A DNA stretch of 64,000 nt from Toxorhynchites rutilus septentrionalis. Its lineage: Eukaryota > Arthropoda > Insecta > Diptera > Culicidae. Location of the stretch: NCBI RefSeq assembly GCF_029784135.1, contig NC_073746.1, positions 96,875,015-96,939,014 of the forward strand, written 5' to 3'. Positions 50,615 through 61,867 of the stretch are shown one piece after another. The position numbers and the translations under genes were made by a program. Each line of letters begins with the position of its first letter. Within the stretch, counting starts at the first letter, position 1. The notes beneath the pieces were generated by a model. It searched no databases, had not been told where the DNA came from, and saw only the letters and a program-made list of their open reading frames with translations.

Positions 50615-53480
50615 TCACACACGAACATCGATAGCTATAAGGAAAACATATATTTGGGACATGTAATCAAGGTCTAACCGAGCCAACACATCTCTCACCG
50701 GCACATTGGGCTGCCTTCCTCTAGCCCGAAGGGAGTTTTCTAAATTCGATCTGGCAACAAGATACATCTCACACGACCAAAAAACGTGTTCGATGTCGTG
50801 GTAACCTCGGCCACAAATGCAGAGATTGCTACCGGCCAGATTGAAACGAAAGAGTAACGCGTCTAACGAACAGTGATTGGACATGAGTCGGGAGAAGGTG
50901 CGAATAAAGTCCCGACTCAAGTCCAGACTTTTGAACCATGGTTTGAGGCTAACCTTAGGGATAATCGAGTGAAGCCACCGGCCCAATTCATCTTCGTTCC
51001 GCTTACGTTGCCAGTTAGCGATGGTATTTTTACGGACTAAAGAATAAAATTCATTGAAAGCGATTTGACGCTGATAAATATCGCCTTCAATCGCACCTAC
51101 CTTTGCCAATGAGTCAGCCCTCTCGTTACCCGGGATTGAGCAATGTGAAGGGACCCAGACAAAGGTAATGACATAACAGCGTCTGGTTAAAGCACTCAAA
51201 ATTTCTCGTATTCTCTCAAGGAAGTACGGCGAGTGCTTTTCCGGCCTCACTGAACGGATAGCTTCGACAGAGCTCAGACTATCCGTTACAATGTAATAGT
51301 GTTCAACAGGTCGTGAGGCGACGCTGTCCAGCGCCCAGTGTATTGCTGCCAATTCAGCAATATACACTGAGCAAGGATTCTGAAGACTGTGGGAGGTGCT
51401 AAAAAGTTCGTTGAACACTCCAAATCCTGTGGACTCGTTTATAGTGGACCCATCAGTAAAGTACATATTATCACAATTGTTACGCCCATACTTTGCATTG
51501 AAGATCGTAGGAACGATCCCCGATAGAAGATAATCTGGAATATCATGGATTTTCTCCTTCATGAACAGATCAAAATGCACAGAGGAATTGATGTAGTCAG
51601 GAAAACAAACACGGTTGGGAATATACGAAGAAGGATCAACCTGCATGGAGATGAATTCATGATATGAACTCATGAATCCGGAGCGAAAATTTAGCTCGAT
51701 CAGCTGCTCAAAATTCCCGATCACCAATGGGTTCATAACCTTACACCGGATGAGGAACCGAAGAGATAATAAATTGAAGCGATCTTTTAGTGGGAGTGGG
51801 ATTGAAAACAGAAACTGCCATACTCCATCACTGAGAGAATAGTTGTTCGATACAACATTATAAGATCTTCGGGATGGGCTCCCCACCAGGTGCCGGTAAT
51901 TGTACGGAGAAAGTTTATTCTTTGTTGACATTTTTTACTCAGATACCTAATATGGGCCCCCCAAGTACATTTGGAGTCGAACCAGACCCCAAGATATTTG
52001 AATGACATAGCATGAGTGATCGGTTTACCCAAAAGTTGAAGCTTTGGTTTTGCTAGTCTATGCTTCCTAGAAAAAACCACCATATCTGTTTTCTCCGTGG
52101 AGAATTCGATCCCTAGCCCAATGGCCCAGGTTGAAAAATTGTTCAAAGTATCTTGTAAGGGTCCTTGCAGGTCGGATTCGTTTGATCCTACGACAGACAC
52201 CACTCCATCATCTGCAAGTTGTCTTAGGCTGCAATTTTGTGTAAGGCAATTGTCGATGTCGCTTACATAGAAGTTGTACAAAAGGGGGCTTAAACATGAG
52301 CCCTGGGGGAGGCCCATGTAAGAGAACCGACTTACTGCCGAATCTCCGTGAGAAAAGTTCAAATGTTTCTCACAAAGCAAGTTATATAACATATTATTCT
52401 ATAGAGGCGGCAGACCCCGAGAGTGTAATTTGTCTGACAAAACCTCTATTGAAACAGAATCAAAGGCCCCCTTTATGTCCAAGAAAACTGAAGCCATTTG
52501 TTTTTTTTCGGCGTAAGCCATTTGAATTTCTGAAGAAAGCAACGCAAGATAATCATTCGTTCCCTTGCCCCTGCGGAACCCATATTGTGTATCTGAGAGT
52601 AGGCCATTCGTTTCAACCCATCGATCAAGGCAATCGTGACAAACCTCCCACGAAATTTCGCCAATAAGCACGTTTTTTCCCTTTGATCAAATTTTTGAAC
52701 TGGTTCTCAAGGGATAAATACGTTTGAAAATTTTCAGGGGTTCCAAGTTTCCGAAATACTTTAAATGCATTCGATTTTTCTACATAAAGCTTGGAACATA
52801 TGCTATCCTACCATAGATTGGGAGGCCTACGACGAATAGTGGAACCTGGGATGGGTTTCGTTTTAGCGCGAACCGCGCTGTCATAGATCAAACGAGAAAG
52901 GAAGTTATACTCCTCCAATGGAGGTAAACCATCTCTGGAATTGATGGCTAGAGCAATCGCGTCCGCATATTTTTTCCAGTCAATGTGTCTTGTGAGGTCA
53001 TATGCCATGTTTATAGATTCAGAAGAATTCGACCCAATGGTGATGGAAATTTTTATTGGCAAGTGATCACTACCGTTGGGGTCCTGGATTACATTCTACT
53101 TGCAATCTAACGATAGTGAATTCGAGCAAAGCGAGAGGTCAAGAGCACTTGGGTTAGCAGGAGGTTTAGGTACACGTGTTGTTTCCCCAGTATTCAAAAC
53201 GGTCAAAACGGATATTGAAGCTGTTACAAAGGTCATATATCAACAATGAACGATTGTCGTCGTACTGTTCCCCCCAGGCAGTTCCGTGAGAGTTGAAGTC
53301 TCCCAAGATTAATCGTGGCTCAGGAAGGAGTGAGCACATGTCAACAAGTTTCTTGCGGCTAACCGCAGCTCTCGGAGGCCAATACAAGCTGACAATACAG
53401 AGGTCTTTGCCTCTGATGTTTGCATGACAAGCAACAGCTTCGATCCCTCCAATAGGTGGAAGGTCAATGTATATCAAAGT
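50615..53480 (-). pseudogene. I-clade LINE ORF2 (endonuclease, RT, RNase H), broken
   Basis: From the 5' side (high coordinates): an AP-endonuclease part with VSLYWPPRAAV and LILGDFNSHGTAWG; a linker with HIDWKKYADAIALAINSRDG; reverse transcriptase with YGFRRGKGTNDYLA, SVFLDIKGAFDSV (catalytic Asp), GLPQGSCLSPLLYNFYVSDI and QLADDGVVSVVG (catalytic Asp pair); RNase H with YFTDGS, YIAELAAIHWAL, VTDSLSSVEAI and HCSIPGNERADSLAK; and a C-terminal CICGRGYHDIEHVFWSC knuckle. It is broken by frameshifts and stops near 53160, 52750, 52395 and 51800. 5'-truncated in the endonuclease at ~53480. It is the same group as the LINE at 34374, but a different lineage. Confidence 0.92.
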
Positions 53481-53484
53481 TATA

Positions 53485-53623
53485 ACCCACCCATTTTTTT
53501 TAGAATGAATTCGATGAAAATAAACAATAATCGTCTTTTATGAGCAAAACTGTACAAAGAATTGACTTATTTTTCAAAATATTGAGGAAAAATAGGGTGC
53601 GGCTAAACGAATGTCTACCACTG
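53485..53623 (+). repeat. right end of a Tc-like element
   Basis: AGGGTGCGGCTAAACGAATG (from 53594) ends CTACCACTG at 53623 next to TA. This is the inverse-type end of the Tc-like family at 48230. Its left part appears to have been lost at the LINE junction. Confidence 0.6.
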
Positions 53624-53625
53624 TA

Positions 53626-53792
53626 GTGGGTGAATATGAATATCAGTGTAATATTTACGTATGTATATCTTCGGGATTTTATGAAAGTAGTGGAACAGGG
53701 TTGAGAAATTATGAGAACTAACGATGTGATAAGTAAAACTTAACAATTTATAAATTCCCGATAATGTCAAGGACGCCCGACGACAAGACAAG
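53626..53792. other. spacer, nothing seen
   Basis: Short AT-rich spacer between the Tc-like end and the pogo-type transposon. Confidence 0.5.
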
Positions 53793-54249
53793 TAGGGTAA
53801 CATGGGGTGATTTGGACATATGGGGTGATTTGGACCACCCCTTTATCTCAAAAAATACGGCTCAATTTGGATTTTTTATAACGGTATTTCCTTTTATTGT
53901 TGAACCGTACGTACCTAACGCAAAAAAACCTTGGTAAAATTTGACAGGTGGAGAGAAACGGGAAATAAACAAAACAAGCACTTTGATTGAATGAAATTAG
54001 AAGTTTTTCAATCGTGGTTTTAAGGTTTTTTCCCACTGATTATACAAACTTTTCGCGTATTGTGCAGTACATTTCGGTTCGTCTACAGAAGAGGAATTAT
54101 TTGATGCAGAAAAACTGTAAGTTTGATAACAACAAATGAAATAATTTGCATTTAAATTTTCGCATGATGTGTGGGGTGACATGGTCACGTTTATGTGGGG
54201 TGAATTGGTCCTACAAGTTTAAAGCTTTTTTTGGTCTAATTGATTCCAG

Positions 54250-54798
54250 ATGCCGCGGAAATACAAAAAAAAGATGGACAGACAACGTTGGAAGGAGGGG
54301 GAACTTGAAAAGGCAACGCAGGCCATCAAGGACGGATTTTCTCTGCGCAAAGCATCGAGAGTGTTTGCAATTCCTCGAACAACATTGATGAGAATTGTGC
54401 AAAATTCGTCGGCCGCATCCGAAGAAACACACAGAACCGTTTTCTCTTCCCAGCAGGAACAGGAGATGCTCAACCATGTTCTCAACCTGCAAAGTCGGCT
54501 ATATGGTTTGACGGCACGTGATATCCGGAAAATGGCATTTGAATTAGCCGAAAAAAATAGACTTCCTCATCCGTTCAATCCAAAAACTCGCTTAGCCGGA
54601 AGAGATTGGTTCATCGGATTCATGAAGCGCCATCCAACAATTTCAATGCGAACGCCAGAAGGAACATCAGTAGCAAGAGCTAGAGCATTCAATAAACCAT
54701 CAGTCCAACGGTTTTTCGATGTTCTTGAGAGCAAATTGAATGTAATGCAATACACACCATCACAAATTTATAATGTTGATGAAACGAGTGTTTCCACG
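54250..54798 (+). CDS. pogo-type transposase with PHD-like tail, exon 1
   Basis: Exon 1 encodes residues 1-183. Residues ~14-50 form a Psq-type helix-turn-helix (ATQAIKDGFSLRKASRVFAI, then PRTTLMRIV). Residues ~70-150 form the CENP-B-like second DNA-binding domain (ARDIRKMAFELAEKN, WFIGFMKRHPTISMRTPEGT). It ends with YNVDETSVST, where Asp177 is the first catalytic Asp. The start MPRKYKKKMDRQRWKEGELE at 54250 is typical for the family. If read past the donor the frame stops after two codons (TAA at 54805), so splicing is required. No stop or frameshift. Transcription would run rightward from within the element. Confidence 0.88.
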
Positions 54799-54865
54799 GT
54801 AGTATAAAACTATTTTATTTTATTTTTCTTAATATGAATTTAATATTCTGTTTTTGGTTCGCAAG
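54799..54865 (+). other. 67-bp intron in the pogo-type transposase
   Basis: GT at 54799-54800 and AG at 54864-54865 bound an AT-rich 67-bp intron, a typical size for insects. Removal joins ...VST to VPNS..., giving the family motif NVDETSVSTVPN without a gap and keeping phase 0. Confidence 0.85.
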
Positions 54866-55969
54866 GTTCCAAACAGCAGCATAAAAATAGCTGCAAAGAA
54901 AGGCCAGAAGCGTGTGGGCATCATAACAAGTGCGGAAAGAGGCGAGTCGACGACAGTGGTAATGTGTATGTCTGCGTCGGGACATTACATACCACCAATG
55001 ATAATCTTCCCCCGCATGAGAATGAACGATCAATTGAAAACTGGTGCTCCTCACGGTACAACATTTGCTTGTAATCCTTCTGGATACATGACCACAGAAT
55101 TGTTTTCGGAATGGTTCAAGCATTTTGTGCAACATGCACGACCCACATCGGAACGCCCTCTTCTGTTGATTCTTGACGGTCATTCTTCCCACAGCAAGAA
55201 TTTCGATTTTTGTGAAACTGCTGCAAAGATGCACGTTGTAGTAATCGTGCTTCCACCTCATTGCAGTCATCGTATGCAGCCGTTGGACGTAAGCTTCATG
55301 GGTCCTTTCAAAAAGTTCTACGGAGATGCTACCGGCTTACTTTTGAAGAAAACTCCAGGCAAAGCAGTTACACAATACGACATAGCGGGTTTGGTCGGAA
55401 TCGCTTTTCCGCGTGCAGCGACACAAATGATAGCTGCGAACGGTTTTTCTGCTACAGGAATCTGTCCATTCAATCGGGAAATATTCGAAGTGGACGATTT
55501 TGCACCCGCAGAAGTTACTAATCAACCAGAAACTGAAACGATATCTTCCCACGATCAAACCCAATTCGACGGTGTTGATCAAGCTGTGGATGCTGCGGAT
55601 GATTCTTTCGAAGTTGGCCCGTCAGACATCATTCCTCTACCGAAAGCAATTGCATCAAATGACAGGAAGCGAATACCTGATAAATCTTGCGAGTTGACAG
55701 CAACAAGTCATCGTAAAAGTTTGTTAGAAGCTGAAGTTCAAAAGTCGATCAAAGCTATGCGTAAAGTCCAGAAAAAAGTTGTTCCGAAGAGAAATCGTAA
55801 AAGGAAGGGAATGGATTCGGATGTCACAGAGGATGTTTTATGCGAGTATTGCGCAGCATTATTCAGTCAGTCCCAATTAGGGTGGATGCTGTGCATTAGT
55901 TGTAAAGTATGGTATCACAATCAATGCACAGAGAATGAAAGCGTAACATGCCCCATATGTATGTTGTAA
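54866..55969 (+). CDS. pogo-type transposase with PHD-like tail, exon 2
   Basis: Exon 2 encodes residues 184-550 and ends at TAA 55967-55969. The DDE/D core continues with LLLILDGHSSH (Asp287, second catalytic) and HCSHRMQPLDVSFMGPFKK (Asp324, third), 36 residues apart. FSATGICPFNREIF closes the core. An acidic linker (EVGPSDIIPLP), a basic stretch (KKVVPKRNRKRKG, a likely nuclear signal) and a C-terminal Cys/His domain follow. That domain is CEYC...MLCISCKVWYHNQC...CPIC (residues ~509-550), with the C-x2-C / C-x2-C-x4-W-Y-H-x2-C / C-x2-C layout of a PHD-type finger. All key residues are present and no stop interrupts. The protein would bind the element ends and cut at TA. Whether it is still active cannot be seen. 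Confidence 0.88.
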   Translation, partial: VPNSSIKIAAKKGQKRVGIITSAERGESTTVVMCMSASGHYIPPMIIFPRMRMNDQLKTGAPHGTTFACNPSGYMTTELFSEWFKHFVQHARPTSERPLLLILDGHSSHSKNFDFCETAAKMHVVVIVLPPHCSHRMQPLDVSFMGPFKKFYGDATGLLLKKTPGKAVTQYDIAGLVGIAFPRAATQMIAANGFSATGICPFNREIFEVDDFAPAEVTNQPETETISSHDQTQFDGVDQAVDAADDSFEVGPSDIIPLPKAIASNDRKRIPDKSCELTATSHRKSLLEAEVQKSIKAMRKVQKKVVPKRNRKRKGMDSDVTEDVLCEYCAALFSQSQLGWMLCISCKVWYHNQCTENESVTCPICML

Positions 55970-56540
55970 ATCAATGTGAAATGAAATGAAAGAGTGCCAA
56001 GTCATGTTAAATAATAATAAAGAACATGGTATTATAAACGGATAACTTCGAAATTATTTTGAAATAAAAAAAATTTGGGTAATGCCATAAAATGTGAAAA
56101 AGGAATTGCATGGATTCTATGCAATTTTTCTGGTCTGGCTTCTGACCAAGACACCTGGTATCAATTCCAGAACACTGTTACTCATTGAAATAGAATCCTG
56201 AATTACTTGACATAAACATAAGTATGTTTTTTCGATGAAACACACACATTTTTAACATTATTCATATGATCGACAACTATGACCAAATCACCCCACTGAT
56301 GGACCAAATCACCCCACAGATGGACCAAATCACCCCTCATCAAAATTTAATGTCCAAAAAACATCACTTTTGTTTTACTATATATTTGATAGTTTAAAGC
56401 TTAATATGATTATCAAACATTGATGATTGAGAGAAAACAAGTATAGCTCAGTGTACAATGTGACGTTTTTAATTTAGACCGTATTGGTTTGGAGATATTA
56501 GGTGATTTGCTTAGGTGGCCCAAATTCCCCCCTTTTCCCC
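55970..56540 (+). other. pogo 3' region with subterminal repeats
   Basis: An AATAAA-type signal lies near 56018. Three copies of GACCAAATCACCCC (56280-56338) are inverted relative to the left-end copies and are the probable transposase binding sites. Confidence 0.7.
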
Positions 56541-56542
56541 TA

Positions 56543-58297
56543 ATCCGAATTAGTGTAGCCGACACCAAGCGAATATTTTTTACGAAACGTGCGGACGGCA
56601 AAGTTTCATCCTTTCAACCTTGCTCATCTGATTTTTGTCGAGCGTATGGTATTCCCGATGGTAGTATTTTCAATGCCTGTAATTATTTTAAACACTAAAC
56701 TAATACTAATTATGGCCGTCTCACATCGAATTCCTCCAATGCTACTGAATAACTTCGGTAAAGTTTATAATCTTCATTCTCTATATTTGATCGATTCCGG
56801 TGTGGTGTGAAAACAGCCACCGGTGCCACCTTCAACCAGACCCCACACGTTGATTAATGGTTCCGGAAACATCTTTTGATTTATAATTTACGCCACTTCC
56901 CGAACCCCAAGTGTACCAAGTCGGGCGCCATACATACACACACACGACCGCCCAAAGCGGAACATTAACCTTTGTGATTATCACATCGTTTTCAATCGAT
57001 TGCATTTCTAATTGATGATGATTTGACGGGAGTCGACTGGGAACGCCACAGAACGCCACAAAGTGACAACATGAGCTCCCAGGAACGTCCGTCTGCCGCC
57101 GATCGGTTTTCGGTGCAGGAAGTTCAGCCCGTTCAATTATCAACCCGTTCTGCCGTTCAATATCAACTAAGTGGCTGGTCAATAATGAATGCACTTGCAT
57201 TATGATTGTGGCGGCTGGATAATAATCCACACACAGCCACACGCACACACACATTGTAGGTGGATGACCGTTATTGACGCGCCATCGGTGGGGAAAATTG
57301 TATGCTCTCCACAAAGCACCACCCCGACCGTCAAGCAAGGAATTCGACGAAACTATAGTCAGAAAGTGGGGAAGAACAAGACGGAAGCTATTCTAAAGCA
57401 TCACAAACAAAGCCTTTCGGAAGGGTTGCAGGGGAGCCCAGAACCAGAGACGCACGTATTGCGTTGCGCCCGGTCGAATTGAAATGAGGTGAAATTAAAT
57501 TATGTTCTCATTGTTTGATTCCCAAGTGGGATGGCACCAAGACGGATGATACGGGCATGAGAGGGTCGTGGGAAGTATCTGCTGGCACCGGCAAAATTAT
57601 ATGATGACACCGGCAGAATCTTCTCCCGAAACCGTTCATTTACCGACAGCCGTTGCATTCAGCGGTTAGAGTTAGGAAGCGTTCTTACTGATCTTACTGA
57701 GTTGAGTATTGCTGCGACTGTTGAATCCTTTCGCGACGGCTCGATTGCCCATACTGTGTCATCGTTCGCGAAAACGCAAGTAAACCATACTTCGCCACCA
57801 ATGTATTTAAAACTGAGTTTCATTGAAGTAAAATAATAATATAATTATGGTTTTAATAGTACTTATTCCATATTATTTTTCAACAATCTTGCTCAGTATG
57901 GAACATTTAGGTGCCTGCCATTTCTAAATGACTTCAGCCACTGCAAACTAATAAACAACTGTCGTTGGTAAAAATGTGCCTGCCGCATACAGATGGCATC
58001 AGTCGCTGTGATGCACCAAGTAACTGCCGTAATGATTTGTCATGAATTATTTTTGGCAATTACACAGTTTCTTTACAATTTGTCTGGTTCAGATCAAACG
58101 GAAAAAATCAGCACAATTCCTGTAGAGTGCTGTATAAAAGAAAACATTTTTTAAAAAATAATATCCCAGAAATGGACTTGTGAAGAAAATAAACAATATA
58201 ATAAATGGTCTGTCGATCGACCAATGTCAAATATTGATTACAATGTACATTTGCTAAGAGAGAAACCGACGGAAATGAAAAAATTAGTGGGTTATAT
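56543..58297. other. single-copy DNA, no gene identified
   Basis: 56800-57800 is moderately GC-rich with a few short CA runs. Open frames at 57023-57205 and 57189-57482 have no recognised family. 57830-58290 is AT-rich. Possibly regulatory or UTR sequence. Confidence 0.45.
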
Positions 58298-59631
58298 CTA
58301 TGATATAACCGCAAGGTTCACGTGGAACTACCTTAGCTTAGCAATCATTCGTTTGTATTGATTAAATTCTTGATTGAATGAAACAGTTTCCAAATTCAAT
58401 TGAGTTCAATATATTTGCTCTGTGAGAGAAAAAAATGAACAAATGCCGTGTAAAGTCAATTAATTTATTGTGATTTATTGTGATTATTGTGTTCTTCGTT
58501 ACAAGTAAATTTAATGACGGACCTTTTACGTTTGGTATGATGACTAGAACAAAATATATGTACGGAAGAATTATCAAACGTTTGATGAACCAGCCTAAGG
58601 CTGAAAATCTTTCCAATAAAGACAAAAAAAAATTATCAAACGATTATTTTATTTTACATTTCCCTCTGAAGTTTACATCCGAAAAGTGTACATACATCTC
58701 GAATCTCGAATTTGCTTGAAACTGGGAAGTTCATTCGCTTCTAGTGGCTGCACGATTTTCCCAGGTTCCTAAGTTTAGAAGATCATGTTAGGACAGACAT
58801 ATTCCACTCTGCACAAAGGCAAGCGAGGACAAAAGTACTCGCAGTTTGCATTTATTTGCAGAGCCGATTTCCCCAGAAACCTCGGTTTTGAAGTCTGTGT
58901 TAGGGAAACACATTTCAATCGGAACAAAAATACCCCCGATTTGTATGAATTCGCAATGCCGATTTCCCCACGCTTCATGGATTTGAAGACTGTGTTAGGG
59001 AAACACATTCCAGTCGGAACAAAAATACCCCCGACTTGCATGAATTTGAAATACCGATTTCTCCAGGCACCTTGGTTTAGAAATCTCTATTAGGGAACAC
59101 ATTTCGGTGGGAACAAAAGCTCCCCCTACTTTCGTGTGTTCTTTTTCTTCTTTTTGGCTTTAAGAGGGTTTAAACTTTTCAGTTCACTCGCCTCTAGGCT
59201 CTTTCGTGTGTTTGCAATGCCGATTTCGCTGCTTGGTTTTAAAGTCTGTGTTAGGGAACGTTTTTCGATGAGAACAAAAGTCCCCCTACTTTCATGTATT
59301 TGCAATGCCGATTTCCCCAAGGCTGCTTGGTTTAGATGGCTGTGTTAGGGAAACCGTAAATCGAGCCAATCAAAACGATGCAGTTAGGGCGTTTAGATAA
59401 CGCCTAATATTTTACAGTTATTCAATTGTTTATCTAATGAAAAACAACATTTTGTTAGTTGCGATAGATGCGTAGAAATATTCCCTATCAAGTGATGCAA
59501 ACATCTCTCCTATCCAGTACGAAATGTTCGAGCTATAAGCATTCGAAATCTTTCATTTTTTCCTGCATGTTCTGTGTTTAGGTTTTCATTTTACCCTCCA
59601 TATATTCCGGTTAGACGTAGTCCCACGTCAA
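58298..59631 (-). mobile_element. TTGACGTGGGACTA-family repeat element, copy 3
   Basis: In minus orientation it begins TTGACGTGGGACTACGTCTA (59631) and ends GTAGTTCCACGTGAACCTTG and CGGTTATATCATAG (58298). It is very similar throughout to copy 1 (9819-11155): the two share rare text such as 'GCCAAAAAGAAGAAAAAGAA' and the rearranged hairpin region, so one derives from the other or both from a recent common source. The left end forms a small palindrome, GGTTATATC/GATATAACC. Confidence 0.8.
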
Positions 59632-59968
59632 AACCTTCCAGCCTAACCTTTTACTAAAACGAATTCAAAGGCCTTGTTTGAACTCTGTCTAACTATGAAA
59701 TTCCAAAATATGCAGCAAATTTATTTTGTATCAAATGAGCTACCGCATAATATTATGGGTTAACTCCTGAGAGTCCGAAAACTGTCAGATTGGGAAAAAA
59801 TCTAAATAAATATTTTTTACGTAACTTACAAGACATTACACTTTAACAATTGCACAGTTTCTTGAATTGGCGCGGGCTTTCTCCATCTTGACAAGTCGAT
59901 TACAGGGAGTACCAGGCAAATTTTGGGAAAAAAAAGACGGGTGGGTAATGTCGGGGACATAACCGGAG
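59632..59968. other. spacer, nothing seen
   Basis: AT-rich DNA between two family members; no feature recognised. Confidence 0.5.
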
Positions 59969-60363
59969 TGACGTAGGACTATACAAAGGGGACAGCTTTT
60001 GTTAAATATATATTTTAAATATATTGTTTTATTTTCTTCTCCTACGTGAATACCTACCTATCTACCTGAAAAATGTATTAGTTTACTGTTTACTCTTTAT
60101 GAATATGTTGATGGTTCTGAAAAGAACCTTTGGTGTTGTGTTTTTGTTATCACTCGATATTCCCATCTTGTTCGGTTAAACCTTCCTGTTTAGCTATTGC
60201 GTTTTCCACTCGCTACAGCTTTCACAGTTGGAAAATTCCCATCCAGCTTGTGACATATTGTTCAGTAAATTACATTTAATGCGACGTGCCGGAGAAACAC
60301 TTTGCCACTCACTGAAACTATTTGTTGCCTTGATGAGCGCCGAACCGAAGCTGCTCTGTTCTT

Positions 60364-60592
60364 GATGCGGGTTTTCCGATTGTCGTGAGCAACTTTGCAA
60401 GCCAACTCGAGCACTCCGACGGCCGAAACTCTATAATTGTTGTTAGGTATACTGGTGCTCCGGCACCAATCCGTTCGGCCTAGTTACCCTTGCGGAGCAA
60501 TCAGTGAATGCGACCAACAGGGAACTGGAGACCTGCACGGTTCGAGTGAGACTTTGCCTTTCCCTTAACTTGTCCTTTGTTACGTCCACGAT
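60364..60592 (-). pseudogene. histone H2A pseudogene, copy 1
   Basis: Read on the minus strand from ~60592, shifting frames give [23 protein letters not shown], then (after a stop) LLRKGN, AERIGAGAPVYL and finally KTRI near 60364. These are the N-terminal tail and first histone-fold helices of H2A. The start ATG is mutated, in-frame stops occur, and similarity ends after KTRI, so the C-terminal third (IPRHLQLAIRNDEELNKLL in canonical H2A) is absent. It cannot make a histone. The family call is firm because the [11 protein letters not shown] motif is intact. Confidence 0.88.
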
Positions 60593-61667
60593 GCCGATGC
60601 CGTACAACCACACGGGTTTACGGTTTGAAAGAAAATAAGATATTTTTTTGGGGTCCGCGTGTTTTATACTCTAGCGGTACACACTCACAGAATACAGACA
60701 AATCGGCAGACTCAGCCAGAGGGGCGAGTCCAACGAGACGAACGAATGAGCGTTAAAAGGGAGCGATGGCAAAAAAATACATTCATTACGATTTGTTCGC
60801 TCGTTCACATGCAGGCTAAAAAGGGTCCTTTTCAGGTTCACAAAATTATCTTCAATCTAAAGAGTTTATTGTTTTGTTATCACTCGATATCCCCATCTTG
60901 TTCGGCTAAACCTTTCTGTTTAGCGATTGCATTTGCCACTCGCCACAGCTTTCACAGTTGGAAAATTTCTTCCCATCCAGCTTGTGACATATTTTACAGT
61001 AAATTACATTCAATGGCACGTCGCATTACCACCACTCAGTATCAGATTGGAGGTAATTTTAACCTGTAATTAAACATTTGCGATGACAGTGGTACAGTGT
61101 CGACTTTCAATGTGGGGTCATAATTTGGACCCCGAACTCTATGTTTAAAAAAATGTCCAACTAAATATGTCGCATTACAGGTCCGTTCAATTAGCTAAAT
61201 GTCGAGATAAGTGTAAATTACTGTACTTTCAATCTAGAAGCAATTTGAAAATTGGTGAAAATCAATAAGCTCAGAACAACTGCCAAATTCACATACTCAT
61301 CATATCCTGGCAAACAAATAATGAAAAAATCAATTTGTGTTTTATTATTATTTTGGATATTGTTTTAGAAAGCATTGAACTGTATTTCCTAAACTCTTTT
61401 TTGGAAGGTTTAATGGCCCTGAAAAGCGCCTTGTTTTATGGAATGGTTCCAATTTAGAAAACTTAGTACTCGTGATTTTGAAAAAAAAAACATTTCGAAC
61501 GCCCTCGATGCCGCCTTGTTCTGGATTTGCCACCAAAGCAGTGTGTATAAAGAACAAACTTTTTTCTTCTGCTACCTGATGCCGTTTTGCGATTGCGTTT
61601 GCCACTCGCCACTCGCTGCAACTGTCTGTTGTCTTGATGTCCACCGAACCGAATGTGTTCTGTTCCG

Positions 61668-61867
61668 AATGCGGGTTTTCTTATCGTCGCGAGCAGCTTT
61701 GCCAGCTAACTCGATCACTTCGGTGGCCGAAACTATATAACGCCGGCTAAGTGGACTGGTGCACTGGTACTAACGCGCTCGGCCTAGCTACCCTTGCGGG
61801 GATCAACACGGTTCGAGCGGGATTTTGCCTTTCCCTTCACTTTTCCTCCTTTACCATGTCCAGACAT
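61668..61867 (-). pseudogene. histone H2A pseudogene, copy 2
   Basis: From an intact ATG at 61867 the frame reads MSGHGKGGKVKGKAKSRSNR, the H2A N-terminal tail. About 42 bases that would encode [14 protein letters not shown] are then deleted. RKG, AERV, a degraded APVYL and, in another frame, a stretch resembling VIELAGKAARDDKKTRI follow. As in copy 1, similarity ends right after KTRI. Upstream, CAACACAAGCAGCC before the ATG and a CATAAAAATCC TATA-like box near 62190 resemble a histone gene leader and promoter. Dead as a gene. Confidence 0.88.

Larger units (their letters stand above)
53795..56540 (+). mobile_element. pogo-type transposon, apparently complete
   Basis: It is flanked by TA at 53793-53794 and 56541-56542. 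The terminal ~23 bp are imperfect inverses: GGGTAACATGGGGTGATTTG left, GGGGAAAAGGGGGGAATTTG inverse of right. Several copies of TGGGGTGATTTGG lie near the left end (53803-53836, diverged at 54170-54212), and inverted copies, CCAAATCACCCC, lie near the right end (56283-56338). Length 2746 bp. It carries one two-exon gene. No other element is inserted in it. Confidence 0.88.

Noticed and set aside
54854..55969. A separate gene starting at the TTG near 54854.
   Set aside because: That start lies inside the intron; splicing at 54799-54865 joins this frame to the upstream exon and restores the family motif.
60364..61867. Functional histone H2A genes.
   Set aside because: Both copies have stops, deletions and lose the C-terminal third; they lie within a repeat element.
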